In this document: positions 54,155 to 63,043 of the stretch, one piece after another | Numbering within the stretch: the first letter of the stretch is position 1 | Layout: each line of letters starts with the position of its first letter | DNA from: Tenacibaculum skagerrakense | Lineage (GTDB): Bacteria > Bacteroidota > Bacteroidia > Flavobacteriales > Flavobacteriaceae | Assembly (NCBI RefSeq): GCF_004345825.1 | Contig: NZ_SLXM01000007.1 | Span: 186,001-250,000, forward strand | DNA length: 64,000 nucleotides | Reading direction: 5' to 3' | Translations under genes and position numbers: made by a program | The notes under the pieces: model-generated | What the model saw: the letters and a program-made list of their open reading frames with translations, nothing else | Databases searched by the model: none | What the model was told of the DNA's origin: nothing

Positions 54155-54808
54155 GATTTTAAATTTAAAAATAGAGTGTAAAAACTTGTTTTAAAATAGA
54201 CGCAAACCTACTCTTGGTATACTTATTCTCATATTAGTATTTATTGTACTATCAGTTTCGTATCTAACTAATTGTCATCTACTTTTAATGCTTTGTTAGA
54301 TTTATCTCAAGTTGAAACTATTTTTAATCGGTCGAATACAAGGATGTTGATACGATTGAATTTAATTTTCCTATTCAGGTAACTAAATACGATTATACAA
54401 CTCAAGAGGTATTAGATCAGAATGGTTTGAATGATTTGATTGCAGAATGTAATCAGTTAATGCTGAATAATGATGATCCGATTACTTGTGTAGATTTTTG
54501 AATATCCACTTCAGTTTTCTATTTACAATTCAAATTTAAACTTATTTGATGTTACTTCTGATGTAGCTCTTTTTCTTTTATAGAGAACATACTATCCGAC
54601 AATATTTATTCAGTAAAATATCCTCTTTCTGTTTTTTAAAGCGGGACCAATAAATTCAGTTCTTAACTCAGATTTAGAATTGGAGAATATTATAAGTAAT
54701 TGTATAAATTAATTTTAACACTCTTATTCAGTGCTGAAATAAGGCAATAAAAGATTTCCTTGCATTGCAAGTATATAGAATTACTGAGGTGTAGGTAAGA
54801 AAAACAGC
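54155..54808. other. Gene-poor stretch with decayed gene remnant
   Basis: 654 bases lie between the eCIS terminator and the small lipoprotein. The middle (54328-54583) holds a frameshifted remnant described separately. A short in-frame stretch at about 54289-54366 may be an earlier piece of the same gene in another frame. I see nothing recognisable in the first 130 bases or in 54584-54808. Confidence 0.6.
54328..54583 (+). pseudogene. Frameshifted remnant of a Bacteroidota surface/lipoprotein gene
   Basis: One frame encodes VEYKDVDTIEFNFPIQVTKY and continues to PITCVDF, where it meets a stop (54499-54501). The +1 frame then continues at 54503 with YPLQFSIYNSNLNLF and DVTSDVALF until TAG at 54581-54583. 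The two pieces read as one protein segment with a beta-rich pattern of the kind FPIxVxxY ... C.D..YPLxFxxYN seen in Bacteroidota surface proteins. No intact start or end is seen, so this is a decayed fragment rather than a small gene. Confidence 0.65.
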
Positions 54809-54964
54809 TTAATGATTGCTTCTTTTCTTTGAATACTTGTTTGATGAAACGTTTGGTTCTACTTGAATTTTATCACTATCCTGAGAAGATTTAGCAACAG
54901 AAGTAGAACTAGCACAAGCACCTAAAAACAGTAAACCGATAAGTAAGTAAAATATTTTCTTCAT
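54809..54964 (-). CDS. Very small lipoprotein (51 aa)
   Basis: Minus-strand frame of 51 residues. MKKIFYLLIGLLFLGAC forms a signal peptide with lipobox FLGAC (Cys17), followed by a Ser/Lys-rich hydrophilic tail. Signal peptidase II would leave about 35 residues on the membrane. I recognise no family. The strong lipobox and a TATATTTG element just upstream support coding. Confidence 0.6.
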   Translation of the reverse strand: MKKIFYLLIGLLFLGACASSTSVAKSSQDSDKIQVEPNVSSNKYSKKRSNH

Positions 54965-54969
54965 AATCA

Positions 54970-54977
54970 CAAATATA
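54970..54977 (-). promoter_or_regulatory. Candidate -7 element for the small lipoprotein
   Basis: On the minus strand TATATTTG fits TAnnTTTG exactly, but it ends only 5 bases before the ATG, so a transcript from it would be nearly leaderless. The -33 position shows CCTG rather than TTTG. Confidence 0.35.
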
Positions 54978-55045
54978 CAAATAAATCAAATTTATACAGG
55001 TCTAATTGTGAATGATATAATTTTCTGTTGTTAAAATTGAAGAAT

Positions 55046-55080
55046 AAAAAAAGTCCAACAATTATTGTTGGACTTTTTTT
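55046..55080 (-). terminator. Terminator of tRNA-Asn
   Basis: AAAAAGTCCAACA and TGTTGGACTTTTT form a 13-bp stem with A/T runs on both sides. It lies directly 3' of the minus-strand tRNA gene and could also stop transcripts from the left. Confidence 0.82.
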
Positions 55081-55081
55081 G

Positions 55082-55155
55082 CTCCCCCTCTTGGGCTCGA
55101 ACCAAGGACCCTCTGATTAACAGTCAGATGCTCTAACCAACTGAGCTAAGGAGGA
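55082..55155 (-). tRNA. tRNA-Asn (anticodon GTT)
   Basis: 74 bases on the minus strand. The acceptor arm TCCTCCT pairs with AGGGGGA (one T-G pair), discriminator G, no encoded CCA. D-arm GCTCAGTTGGTTAGAGC, anticodon stem TCTGA/TCAGA with loop CTGTTAA (anticodon GTT), and T-arm CTTGG/CCAAG with loop TTCGAGC are all present. Its 3' end faces the eCIS side. Confidence 0.97.
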
Positions 55156-55185
55156 GTTTGCGACACATTTTGTGTTTTGCGAGTG

Positions 55186-55216
55186 CAAATATAACACCGT
55201 TTTTTTAATGCGCAAA
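55186..55216 (-). promoter_or_regulatory. Promoter of tRNA-Asn (Bacteroidota type)
   Basis: On the minus strand TTTG (55213-55216), a 19-base spacer and TATATTTG (55186-55193) match the TTTG-N19-TAnnTTTG consensus exactly. Transcription would begin about 24 bases before the mature tRNA 5' end. Confidence 0.83.
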
Positions 55217-55301
55217 CTTTTTTTTAAAAAAAATGATTTTTTTTATTTTTCATCATAAGAATTAAAATTTTAAAAAAGGAATGCTATTGTCCTAAAAGTT
55301 G

Positions 55302-55309
55302 TACTTTTG
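55302..55309 (+). promoter_or_regulatory. Candidate -7 element of sucA
   Basis: TACTTTTG fits TAnnTTTG. Transcription would start near 55316, upstream of ATG 55349 but downstream of the alternative TTG at 55307. No good -33 TTTG is seen 19 bases upstream. Confidence 0.45.
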
Positions 55310-55348
55310 TATTCGTTATTTTTAATACAGAAAAGTACAATTGTATAT

Positions 55349-58078
55349 ATGGACAAGTTTTCGTTCTTAAATGCAGCACATGTAGGTTTTATAAGTGAGC
55401 TGTATGAACAATACCAAAAAAACCCAGATGCAGTAGAACCAAGTTGGAGAAGTTTTTTCCAAGGTTACGATTTGGCTAATGAGAATTTTTCGTTAACCGA
55501 TGAAGAACAAGAAGTTTTAATTCCAGAGGAAGTTCGCAAAGAGTTTTTAGTATTAGACTTAATTAACGGATATCGTACTAGAGGTCACTTGTTTACTAAA
55601 ACTAATCCAGTAAGAGAACGTAGAAAGTACACACCAACACTTGATTTAGAAAATTTCGGATTATCTGAAGATGATTTGTCTACAGTTTTTAATGCAGGTC
55701 AAATGCTAGGTATTGGTCCAAAACCATTATCTGAAATTGTTAGACACCTTAAGGCTATTTATTGTGATAGTATTGGGGTAGAGTACATGTATATTAGAAA
55801 TCCTGAGGAGATTAAATGGTGGCAGAATCGTTTAAACCAAAACGATAACCATCCAAGTTATAATCTTGAAGAGAAAAAATATATCCTATCAAAGTTAAAT
55901 CAAGCTTCTACTTTTGAAAGTTTTTTACAAACTAAGTATGTTGGTCAAAAACGTTTCTCTGTAGAAGGAGGTGAAACATTAATTCCTGGAATTAGTGTAG
56001 CATTAAGAGATGCTGCTGAAAAATATGGTGTTGAAGAGTGTGTATTAGGTATGGCACACCGTGGACGTTTAAATACATTAGTAAATATCTTTAAAAAACC
56101 AGTTCGCGATTTATTCAGTGAATTTGAAGGAAAAGATTTTGAAGATGAGACTATTGATGGAGACGTAAAATACCATTTAGGGCTTACACTAAGCAAGTCA
56201 TATAGAGGAGGGCAATCAATGAAAATGAATTTGGTTCCAAACCCTTCTCACTTAGAAACTGTTGATGCAGTTGCTGAAGGTATTGTAAGAGCTAAAGTCG
56301 ATTTAGATTACGATGGTGATAATGCCAAAATTCTTCCAGTATTAGTTCATGGTGATGCTGCTATTGCAGGTCAAGGAATTGTGTATGAAGTAGTGCAAAT
56401 GGCACAATTGAATGGATATAAAACAGGAGGAACAATTCACGTAGTAGTTAACAACCAAGTAGGTTTTACAACTAACTATCTAGATGCAAGGTCTAGTACG
56501 TATTGTACTGATGTAGCTAAAGTTACGTTATCTCCTGTGTTACATGTTAATGCAGATGATGCAGAAGCCGTTTGTCATGCAATGCAAATTGCTGTAGAAT
56601 ATAGAGCTAAATTCAAGAAAGATATTTTTATTGATTTGTTAGGATATCGTAAATATGGTCATAACGAAGGTGATGAACCAACATTTACACAGCCAGAACT
56701 ATATAAACTTATCAAAAAGCATAAGAATGCTAAAGAAATTTACGTAGCTAAGTTACTAGAAGAAGGAGCAATAACCAAAGATTACGTACATCAAATTACT
56801 GAAGAATTTAAAGATTTCCTAGAAGTTGAATTTACTGAGTCGAAGAAAAAAACAACATCTAAGATTCAGGATTTTATGCCTGATGTTTGGGAAGGATTTA
56901 TAAGAAAGCAACTAGAAGATATGTTGCGTCCAGTGGATACAAGTTATTCAGTGGAAGCATTAAAAGATATTGCTAAAGTTATTTCATCAACACCAGAAGG
57001 ACATAAATTTGTCCGTAAGGCAGAACGTATTTTACAAGGACGTGAGAAGATGGTGTTTGAGGATAATAAGTTAGATTGGGGTACGGCAGAGAATTTAGCA
57101 TACGGTACACTATTAGAAGAAGGATTTAACATTCGTATTTCTGGAGAAGATGTAGAGAGAGGAACTTTCTCACACCGTCATGCAATTATGCGAGATGAAA
57201 CTACTGCAGAACGCGTAAACTTATTAAATACAAATCCTAAGAATAAAGGTGAATTAACAATTTATAATTCACACTTATCAGAATATGGAGTATTAGGTTT
57301 CGATTACGGATATGCAATGGCTGCTCCTAATACGCTTACTATTTGGGAAGCTCAATTTGGAGATTTTGCTAACGGTGCACAAATCGTTTTCGATCAATAT
57401 ATTTCTTCAGCAGAAGATAAATGGAAGTTGCAAAACGGATTGGTTATGTTATTGCCTCATGGATATGAAGGTCAAGGTCCAGAGCATTCTTCTGCTAGAG
57501 TTGAACGTTTTTTACAGTCTTGTTCTACAGATAACTGGACAATTGCGAATTGTACAACTCCTGCTAACATGTATCACATTTTGCGTCGTCAAATGAAGCG
57601 TGATTTCAGAAAACCTTTAGTGGTTTTTACTCCAAAGAGTTTATTGCGTTTACCTGCAGCTGTAAGTACCATTGAAGAATTAGCTGAAGGAACATTCCAA
57701 GAAGTAATTGATGATACTATCGATACAGCTGGAGTAAAAAAGATGGTATTCTGTACGGGTAAATTTTATTATGATTTATTAGCAGAACGCGAAAAATTAG
57801 AAAGAAACGATGTTGCTTTAGTTAGAATAGAGCAATTATTCCCGTTACATAATGATAAGATTAAAGCAGTTATGGATAGGTATCCTAATGTTGAACGTTA
57901 TGTTTGGGCTCAGGAAGAACCTAAGAATATGGGAGCTTGGTCTTTCATGTTAGAGCGTTTTGAATTGGCTCGTTTAGAATGTGCTTCGGAAGCATATAGA
58001 GCTGCTCCTGCTGCGGGATCTAGTACACGTTTTAAAGAGCGTCATCAAGCAATTATTGATAAAGTTTTTGATAAATAA
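55349..58078 (+). CDS. sucA: 2-oxoglutarate dehydrogenase E1 component
   Basis: 909 residues from ATG 55349; a TTG at 55307 would add 14 residues but overlaps the candidate promoter, and MDKFSFLNAAHVGFISELYE is the usual N-terminus. It is the thiamine diphosphate-dependent decarboxylase of the TCA-cycle 2-oxoglutarate dehydrogenase complex. Visible are VEPSWRSFFQGY at the start, MAHRGRLNTL, HGDAAIAGQG (ThDP/metal region), GYRKYGHNEGDEP and the C-terminal WAQEEPKNMGAW. Length is normal for the family. It forms an operon with sucB 39 bases downstream. Confidence 0.97.
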   Translation: MDKFSFLNAAHVGFISELYEQYQKNPDAVEPSWRSFFQGYDLANENFSLTDEEQEVLIPEEVRKEFLVLDLINGYRTRGHLFTKTNPVRERRKYTPTLDLENFGLSEDDLSTVFNAGQMLGIGPKPLSEIVRHLKAIYCDSIGVEYMYIRNPEEIKWWQNRLNQNDNHPSYNLEEKKYILSKLNQASTFESFLQTKYVGQKRFSVEGGETLIPGISVALRDAAEKYGVEECVLGMAHRGRLNTLVNIFKKPVRDLFSEFEGKDFEDETIDGDVKYHLGLTLSKSYRGGQSMKMNLVPNPSHLETVDAVAEGIVRAKVDLDYDGDNAKILPVLVHGDAAIAGQGIVYEVVQMAQLNGYKTGGTIHVVVNNQVGFTTNYLDARSSTYCTDVAKVTLSPVLHVNADDAEAVCHAMQIAVEYRAKFKKDIFIDLLGYRKYGHNEGDEPTFTQPELYKLIKKHKNAKEIYVAKLLEEGAITKDYVHQITEEFKDFLEVEFTESKKKTTSKIQDFMPDVWEGFIRKQLEDMLRPVDTSYSVEALKDIAKVISSTPEGHKFVRKAERILQGREKMVFEDNKLDWGTAENLAYGTLLEEGFNIRISGEDVERGTFSHRHAIMRDETTAERVNLLNTNPKNKGELTIYNSHLSEYGVLGFDYGYAMAAPNTLTIWEAQFGDFANGAQIVFDQYISSAEDKWKLQNGLVMLLPHGYEGQGPEHSSARVERFLQSCSTDNWTIANCTTPANMYHILRRQMKRDFRKPLVVFTPKSLLRLPAAVSTIEELAEGTFQEVIDDTIDTAGVKKMVFCTGKFYYDLLAEREKLERNDVALVRIEQLFPLHNDKIKAVMDRYPNVERYVWAQEEPKNMGAWSFMLERFELARLECASEAYRAAPAAGSSTRFKERHQAIIDKVFDK

Positions 58079-58117
58079 AAAGAATAGAATAAATTTCAGA
58101 TATAAAAATTAATACTG

Positions 58118-59320
58118 ATGGTTTTAGAAATGAAAGTTCCTTCTCCGGGGGAATCAATTACAGAGGTAGAAATAGCAACTTGGTTAGTAGAAGATGGTGA
58201 TTATGTAGAAAAAGACCAACCAATTGCCGAAGTTGATTCTGACAAAGCTACGTTAGAATTACCTGCGGAAGAAAGCGGAATTATCACTTTAAAAGCAGAA
58301 GAAGGAGATGCAGTTGCAGTTGGTGCTGTAGTATGTCATATCGATATGAGTGCTGCTAAACCTGAAGGAGGAGAAAAGAAAGAAGCTCCAAAAACTGAAG
58401 AGAAGAAAGAAGCTCCAAAAGCAGAACCAGCAAAAGAAACGTATGCTACTGGAACAGCTTCACCTGCAGCTAAGAAAGTATTAGCTGAAAAAGGAATGAG
58501 TGCTTCTGATGTTAAAGGAACTGGAAAAGATGGTAGAATTACTAAAGATGATGCTGTAAATGCTGTTCCTTCTATGGGAACGCCAGGAAATGGATCTCGT
58601 GGTGTTGAGCGTACAAAACTTTCTATGTTACGTAGAAAAGTTGCTGAGCGTTTAGTTTCTGTAAAAAATGAAACTGCTATGTTAACTACGTTTAACGAGG
58701 TTAATATGCAGCCGATTTTTGATTTACGTAATGAGTATAAAGAAGAATTTAAAGCTAAACACGGTGTTGGTTTAGGTTTTATGAGTTTCTTTACATTAGC
58801 TTGTGTACGTGCATTACAAATGTATCCTGCTGTAAATTCTATGATAGACGGTAAAGAAATGGTATCGTATGACTTCCAAGATATTTCAATAGCAGTTTCT
58901 GGGCCTAAAGGATTAATGGTTCCAGTAATTAGAAATGCAGAAAACTTATCGTTTAGAGGTGTTGAAAGCGAAGTAAAGCGTTTAGCAATTAGAGCTCGTG
59001 AAGGTCAAATTACTGTTGATGAAATGACTGGAGGTACATTTACAATTACCAATGGTGGAGTTTTTGGGTCAATGTTATCAACTCCAATTATCAACCCTCC
59101 TCAAAGTGCAATTTTAGGAATGCATAATATTGTAAATCGTCCTGTTGCAGAAAATGGAGAAGTGGTTATTCGTCCAATTATGTACGTAGCATTATCTTAC
59201 GATCATAGAATTATTGATGGTAAAGAATCTGTTGGTTTCTTAGTAGCTGTTAAAGAAGCTTTAGAAAATCCAGCTGAATTGTTAATGGATAATAACATTA
59301 AGAAAGCGTTAGAAATGTAG
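58118..59320 (+). CDS. sucB: Dihydrolipoyllysine-residue succinyltransferase (E2 of 2-oxoglutarate dehydrogenase)
   Basis: 400 residues. The lipoyl domain (1-75) has the lipoylated Lys43 in [10 protein letters not shown] Lys/Glu/Ala/Pro-rich linker follows, then the E3-binding domain ([14 protein letters not shown]...[10 protein letters not shown], about 123-155), then the catalytic domain with SYDHRIIDG (active-site His). E2 transfers the succinyl group to CoA and forms the core of the complex. It follows sucA in the usual order and is closed by a terminator. Confidence 0.97.
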   Translation: MVLEMKVPSPGESITEVEIATWLVEDGDYVEKDQPIAEVDSDKATLELPAEESGIITLKAEEGDAVAVGAVVCHIDMSAAKPEGGEKKEAPKTEEKKEAPKAEPAKETYATGTASPAAKKVLAEKGMSASDVKGTGKDGRITKDDAVNAVPSMGTPGNGSRGVERTKLSMLRRKVAERLVSVKNETAMLTTFNEVNMQPIFDLRNEYKEEFKAKHGVGLGFMSFFTLACVRALQMYPAVNSMIDGKEMVSYDFQDISIAVSGPKGLMVPVIRNAENLSFRGVESEVKRLAIRAREGQITVDEMTGGTFTITNGGVFGSMLSTPIINPPQSAILGMHNIVNRPVAENGEVVIRPIMYVALSYDHRIIDGKESVGFLVAVKEALENPAELLMDNNIKKALEM

Positions 59321-59352
59321 TCTTTTATGTACAAAAGACTGATAAATAGATT

Positions 59353-59384
59353 AAATCCTACACTCGTTAGTGTAGGATTTTTTT
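59353..59384 (+). terminator. Rho-independent terminator of sucAB
   Basis: Perfect 12-bp stem AAATCCTACACT (59353-59364) with AGTGTAGGATTT (59369-59380), 4-base loop CGTT, followed by Ts. Confidence 0.9.
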
Positions 59385-59404
59385 ATAGCAATAGTATTTA
59401 ACTA

Positions 59405-60613
59405 ATGAAATCAAATAACGAAACCATAACAACTACTTCAAAAAGAATAGAGTTATTAGATGTCTATAGAGGTTTTGCCATTTTAGGAATTTTTGTGGTA
59501 AATATTGTGATTATGAATTCCACGTTTTTGAACCAAGATGAGTTTGCAAAGCAGTGGACCTCAAATGTAGATATAGCAGTTCAAAAGGTGCTACAATTAT
59601 TTTTTTACACTAAATTCTTTCCAATTTTTTCTTTATTATTTGGATTAGGAATTTCCATGCAAGCCATGAAATTATCTGAAAAAGGAAAACTTAGTAAAGC
59701 TTTCTTTTTCAGAAGAATGTTTTTCTTGTTTGTATTTGGTGTTCTGCATATTGTATTACTTTGGTCTGGAGATGTGTTGAATATGTATGCGCTTTTAGGT
59801 TTACTTACAGTTTTCTTCATTTCTAAATCAAATAGGTTAATACTGGGTTTATCAGTTTTCTTTTTACTATTTCCTTTTTATGATTTCTTATTTGAGCAGT
59901 TATTCATGCTTTTGGGTTATGATCCAGGAATCTTTCTTAAAGAGTACACTGGTGAAAGTGTTAACCAAATAATTGCTAATGGAACTTACCTTGAAGGAAT
60001 TCAACTAAGAATTTTGGAGTACTTTTCTAACTTACCTATGTTGATAGGTTTCTTGGCTCCAATAGCATTATCTATGTTTTTACTAGGAATGTATTTAGGA
60101 AAAAATAAGGTATATGAATCGTTAGACGTGTTTATTTTAAAAATTAAAAAGCCAGTACTAATAGTTACCGTGTTATCTAATGTTTATAGAATTCTATTCT
60201 TGTATGTAATTGTAAAGTTAGATGTATATAAAATTGCTATAGCTCGTCAATTTTTTATTAAACTGATGGTTGTTTCTGATGTAATAATGGGACTTTTCTA
60301 TTTGTGGATAATTGGTTGGTTATGGTATAATGCATCAGTCAAAACTATATTTAAACCACTTAAATATGTAGGGAAAATGGCTTTAACAAATTATATAATG
60401 CAGAGTTTTATTGGTTTGATTTTATTTTCTTCTATTGGTTTTGGTTTGTATGAAATGATGAGTCCATCTCAAACATTTATAGCTGCGATTTCTGTATTTA
60501 TATTTCAAGTGATTGTAAGTAAAGCATGGTTAACATATTTTCAGTTTGGACCTCTAGAATGGCTGTGGAGATGTTTAACCTATAAGAAGTTATTTACGCT
60601 AAAAAGGAACTAA
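59405..60613 (+). CDS. DUF418 / YeiB-like multi-pass membrane protein
   Basis: 402 residues with about nine to ten membrane helices. The start RIELLDVYRGFAILGIFVVN is the N-terminal signature of DUF418 proteins (YeiB group), and the C-terminal domain has KPLKYVGKMALTNYIMQSFI and FQFGPLEWLWRCLTY, also typical. Role is not established; transport of a small molecule is often proposed. It faces a minus-strand gene ending 7 bases away, with no terminator between them. Confidence 0.87.
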   Translation: MKSNNETITTTSKRIELLDVYRGFAILGIFVVNIVIMNSTFLNQDEFAKQWTSNVDIAVQKVLQLFFYTKFFPIFSLLFGLGISMQAMKLSEKGKLSKAFFFRRMFFLFVFGVLHIVLLWSGDVLNMYALLGLLTVFFISKSNRLILGLSVFFLLFPFYDFLFEQLFMLLGYDPGIFLKEYTGESVNQIIANGTYLEGIQLRILEYFSNLPMLIGFLAPIALSMFLLGMYLGKNKVYESLDVFILKIKKPVLIVTVLSNVYRILFLYVIVKLDVYKIAIARQFFIKLMVVSDVIMGLFYLWIIGWLWYNASVKTIFKPLKYVGKMALTNYIMQSFIGLILFSSIGFGLYEMMSPSQTFIAAISVFIFQVIVSKAWLTYFQFGPLEWLWRCLTYKKLFTLKRN

Positions 60614-60619
60614 AGAAGG

Positions 60620-61087
60620 TTATTCTTTGTCAAATTTAATTTCAAATGATTTCATTGAATAACCATCTACTGTAATTTCAGTAGTTGTTTTATAGGCGTA
60701 GATCGAGTCTTTAATAACACTATCTTTATTAATAATATCATAAGTTATTTTAATCTTTTCTGTAGAATCGGATAACACTAGAATGCTGTCTGAAACTTTT
60801 ATATTTTCTAAAGAACTAGCTTCTAAGTTTTTAATTTCAATAATTTTATTCTGAGATAGCTTTTGTAATTGTGATACTAGATCGGTTTCAAAATCTGGAT
60901 GATTTACTTTTAATTTTAGTAAGTCAAAATACCTTGTCAATTTCTCTTTTAAGATTGTATTTTCGTTATCCTCAGAATTGGCAGCTTCAAAAAGAGCTTC
61001 TTCAATTGAAATTTCTTTGTTCATTGATGGTCGATTTGCACAAGAAGCAATAAGTAAAACCAATAGTATGTAGATAAACTTTTTCAT
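60620..61087 (-). CDS. Hypothetical lipoprotein (155 aa)
   Basis: Minus strand, 155 residues. MKKFIYILLVLLIASC is a signal peptide with lipobox (Cys16), followed by a helical part and a beta-rich C-terminal part (SDSILVLSDSTEKIKITYDI and TTTEITVDGYSMKSFEIKF). I recognise no family. It overlaps the preceding minus-strand gene by 4 bases (ATGA), so the two are co-translated and likely act together. Confidence 0.65.
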   Translation of the reverse strand: MKKFIYILLVLLIASCANRPSMNKEISIEEALFEAANSEDNENTILKEKLTRYFDLLKLKVNHPDFETDLVSQLQKLSQNKIIEIKNLEASSLENIKVSDSILVLSDSTEKIKITYDIINKDSVIKDSIYAYKTTTEITVDGYSMKSFEIKFDKE

Positions 61088-61971
61088 TTCACAATAAATT
61101 TAAGTTTCACAATCTTTCCGTTTCTAATAGACTTATCTAATATTTTAATGCGCTCTAAGCTCTTAGCTGGAGTTGAAATAAGTTGGATAAAACTTGTCTT
61201 AGAATATATCTCAACACCTAATCTATTTCCATAGAAACGATAAATTTCAGCGTTAGCATCAATTAAGTTTTCAAGTTTTGTTTTGTGTGCTTTCCAATCT
61301 TTAACATTATTATTTACATAATAATCAAGCATCAAAGAGTAATCATCAGAAGCAATTCTTACTGTATTATTATTATTAGAAGAGAATGAACGTCTTATAG
61401 TATCTGTTTTATGATAGGGAGACGATACCACAAAAGTTAGTTGTTTTTCGGTTGTAGAATATCGAAAGCAGCCAGTATTATCTGTTTTAAAATAAAGAGG
61501 AGATTCATTTAACGGAAGCACTTTAATATCTAAACTTGTTTTTGTGATAGGAGCATCAGTAATTTGATCAACAAAACAAAAAACGTATGCATTTTTTCTG
61601 GATTTAAATAAACTCCAACCAACCAACCCAACAGCAAGCATCAAGATTATAATTTTCATATAGCTTCTTTTCTTAGGAAGAGGTTGATGATGTTGATTTA
61701 CAAAATCATTCCAGTTTTTATAACCAACATACTTACTTAATAAATTTAGAATATCAATTCGAGGTAATTTGTCTATTGAGTTTTTACAATACGTATAAAA
61801 CCATTTCTCACTTACCTTTCCTTTTACCTTATCAAATAAATCTTCTTGAAAAAGAACGATTTCTTCTCCTTTCCATTCTTCAATAGTTTTTGGAGCACTA
61901 TGAGTTTTTAAAAAAGCAGTAACAATCTCTTTTTTAAGTAATTCAAAATAAAAAATATCGGTTTTTCCCAA
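61084..61971 (-). CDS. Hypothetical single-pass membrane protein (295 aa)
   Basis: Minus strand, 295 residues. The soluble N-terminal part (about 1-100) is probably cytoplasmic; one membrane helix (about 106-122, IIILMLAVGLVGWSLF) follows; the C-terminal part is extracytoplasmic and beta-rich, starting FCFVDQITDAPI, which recalls carboxypeptidase-regulatory-like folds (weak). The start codon is TTG, since no ATG occurs upstream in frame before a stop. It overlaps the downstream lipoprotein gene by 4 bases. Function unknown. Confidence 0.6.
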   Translation of the reverse strand: MGKTDIFYFELLKKEIVTAFLKTHSAPKTIEEWKGEEIVLFQEDLFDKVKGKVSEKWFYTYCKNSIDKLPRIDILNLLSKYVGYKNWNDFVNQHHQPLPKKRSYMKIIILMLAVGLVGWSLFKSRKNAYVFCFVDQITDAPITKTSLDIKVLPLNESPLYFKTDNTGCFRYSTTEKQLTFVVSSPYHKTDTIRRSFSSNNNNTVRIASDDYSLMLDYYVNNNVKDWKAHKTKLENLIDANAEIYRFYGNRLGVEIYSKTSFIQLISTPAKSLERIKILDKSIRNGKIVKLKFIVK

Positions 61972-61994
61972 AGATAATTTGATAATTTTTTTCT

Positions 61995-62033
61995 GTAAAA
62001 CGTTTTACAAAGCTTTTACAAATGTTTTACAAA
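61995..62033. repeat. Phased direct repeats and palindrome in divergent intergenic region
   Basis: TTTTACAAA occurs at 62003-62011, 62014-62022 and 62025-62033, exactly 11 bases apart. The first copy is part of a 14-base perfect palindrome GTAAAACGTTTTAC (61995-62008). Placement between divergent genes and directly before a candidate -7 element suggests regulator binding sites on one face of the DNA. Confidence 0.75.
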
Positions 62034-62053
62034 CCTATGTTTTGGTGTAAAAA

Positions 62054-62061
62054 TAAGTTTG
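62054..62061 (+). promoter_or_regulatory. Candidate -7 element of the DUF4349 gene
   Basis: TAAGTTTG fits TAnnTTTG, 26 bases before ATG 62088. The -33 position (62031-62034) is AAAC, not TTTG, and the last TTTTACAAA repeat covers it, which is what an activator-dependent promoter would look like. Confidence 0.5.
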
Positions 62062-62087
62062 TAACTGTAATTCTTAAACATAAAATT

Positions 62088-62945
62088 ATGAAAGTTTATT
62101 TAAAGGAAATTGAATTTAGAAAGTTAATTGCATCAATACTATTTTTAACTATAGTATCGTGTAGTAATTCGTCAGCTTATAAAGAAAACATTCCTATCTC
62201 GGAAGTTTATGAAGTTCCCGATGGTTTACCAAGTAAAGAAACATCTAAAGAATCTAAAAAATCAGTAATCAACTCAGGTCAAAAGTTTAATCAATTAAAA
62301 ATAATTAAAACAGGAACTTTAAAACTAAAGGTCAAAAATGTAAAAGAAACTACCAAAAGAATTAAAGGAATTACTGAGGGTTTTAATGCATACATTGCTA
62401 ATCTAAAGTATGTGAATACTTCGTATCAGAAAGAGAATACGTTTAAAATTAAAGTTCCAAAAGAGTATTTTGATGTTTTGTTAGATAGTATCAGTAATTA
62501 TGCTGATATAATTGATCAGGAAACAATTAATACGCAAGACGTGACAGAACAATTTGTTGATGTAACTTCTAGGCTAGAAACAAAATTACAAGTAAAAGAA
62601 CGTTATGAAAGTGTTTTGCGTAAACAGGCAAAAACAGTGGAAGAAATTATATATGCAGAAGAAAAGTTAGGAAGCATTCAAGAAGAAATAGAAGCAGCTC
62701 AAGGTAAGTTGAAATACTTATCAGACCGTGTAGCTTTTAGTTCTATTAATGTAATATTGTATGAAGAGATTCCTTATAAAGAAGTAAAGATTCAACAAAA
62801 AACGTTTTGGTCTAAAAGCAAAAAAGGTTTTTCATTTGGATGGAATTTATTGGAAAGTATAGTATTAGTTTTTGTGCATTCTTGGTCAATATTATTATTA
62901 GTTATCGTGGGAATTTTGCTATATAGAAATAGAAAAAGAGTATAG
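62088..62945 (+). CDS. DUF4349-like lipoprotein with C-terminal membrane helix
   Basis: 285 residues from ATG 62088. An in-frame ATG at 62022 lies inside the repeats and before the candidate promoter, so it is rejected. A lipobox-type signal peptide (ILFLTIVSCSNSS) is followed by a beta-rich part (LKIIKTGTLKLKVKNVKET, KIKVPKEYFD), a coiled coil with EIIYAEEKLGSIQEEIEAAQ, and a membrane helix near the C-terminus (about 252-275). This matches DUF4349 proteins. Function is unknown; an envelope role is likely. Confidence 0.8.
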   Translation: MKVYLKEIEFRKLIASILFLTIVSCSNSSAYKENIPISEVYEVPDGLPSKETSKESKKSVINSGQKFNQLKIIKTGTLKLKVKNVKETTKRIKGITEGFNAYIANLKYVNTSYQKENTFKIKVPKEYFDVLLDSISNYADIIDQETINTQDVTEQFVDVTSRLETKLQVKERYESVLRKQAKTVEEIIYAEEKLGSIQEEIEAAQGKLKYLSDRVAFSSINVILYEEIPYKEVKIQQKTFWSKSKKGFSFGWNLLESIVLVFVHSWSILLLVIVGILLYRNRKRV

Positions 62946-62976
62946 AGTAAAAGGATAAAAGAAGAAGTTAAAAAAG

Positions 62977-63006
62977 AATCTTACATATCATCATGTAGGA
63001 TTTTTT
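62977..63006 (+). terminator. Terminator after the DUF4349 gene
   Basis: AATCTTACAT (62977-62986) pairs with ATGTAGGATT (62993-63002), one T-G pair, 6-base loop, followed by Ts. Confidence 0.75.
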
Positions 63007-63043
63007 ATATATTTACCCATCACCCTAATAATACCCCTTTTCA

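Noticed and set aside
55307..55348. TTG start for sucA
   Set aside because: It overlaps the TACTTTTG promoter element, and the family N-terminus begins at ATG 55349.
62022..62087. Upstream ATG for the DUF4349 lipoprotein
   Set aside because: It falls in the direct repeats and before the candidate promoter, and would put 22 extra residues before the lipobox signal peptide.
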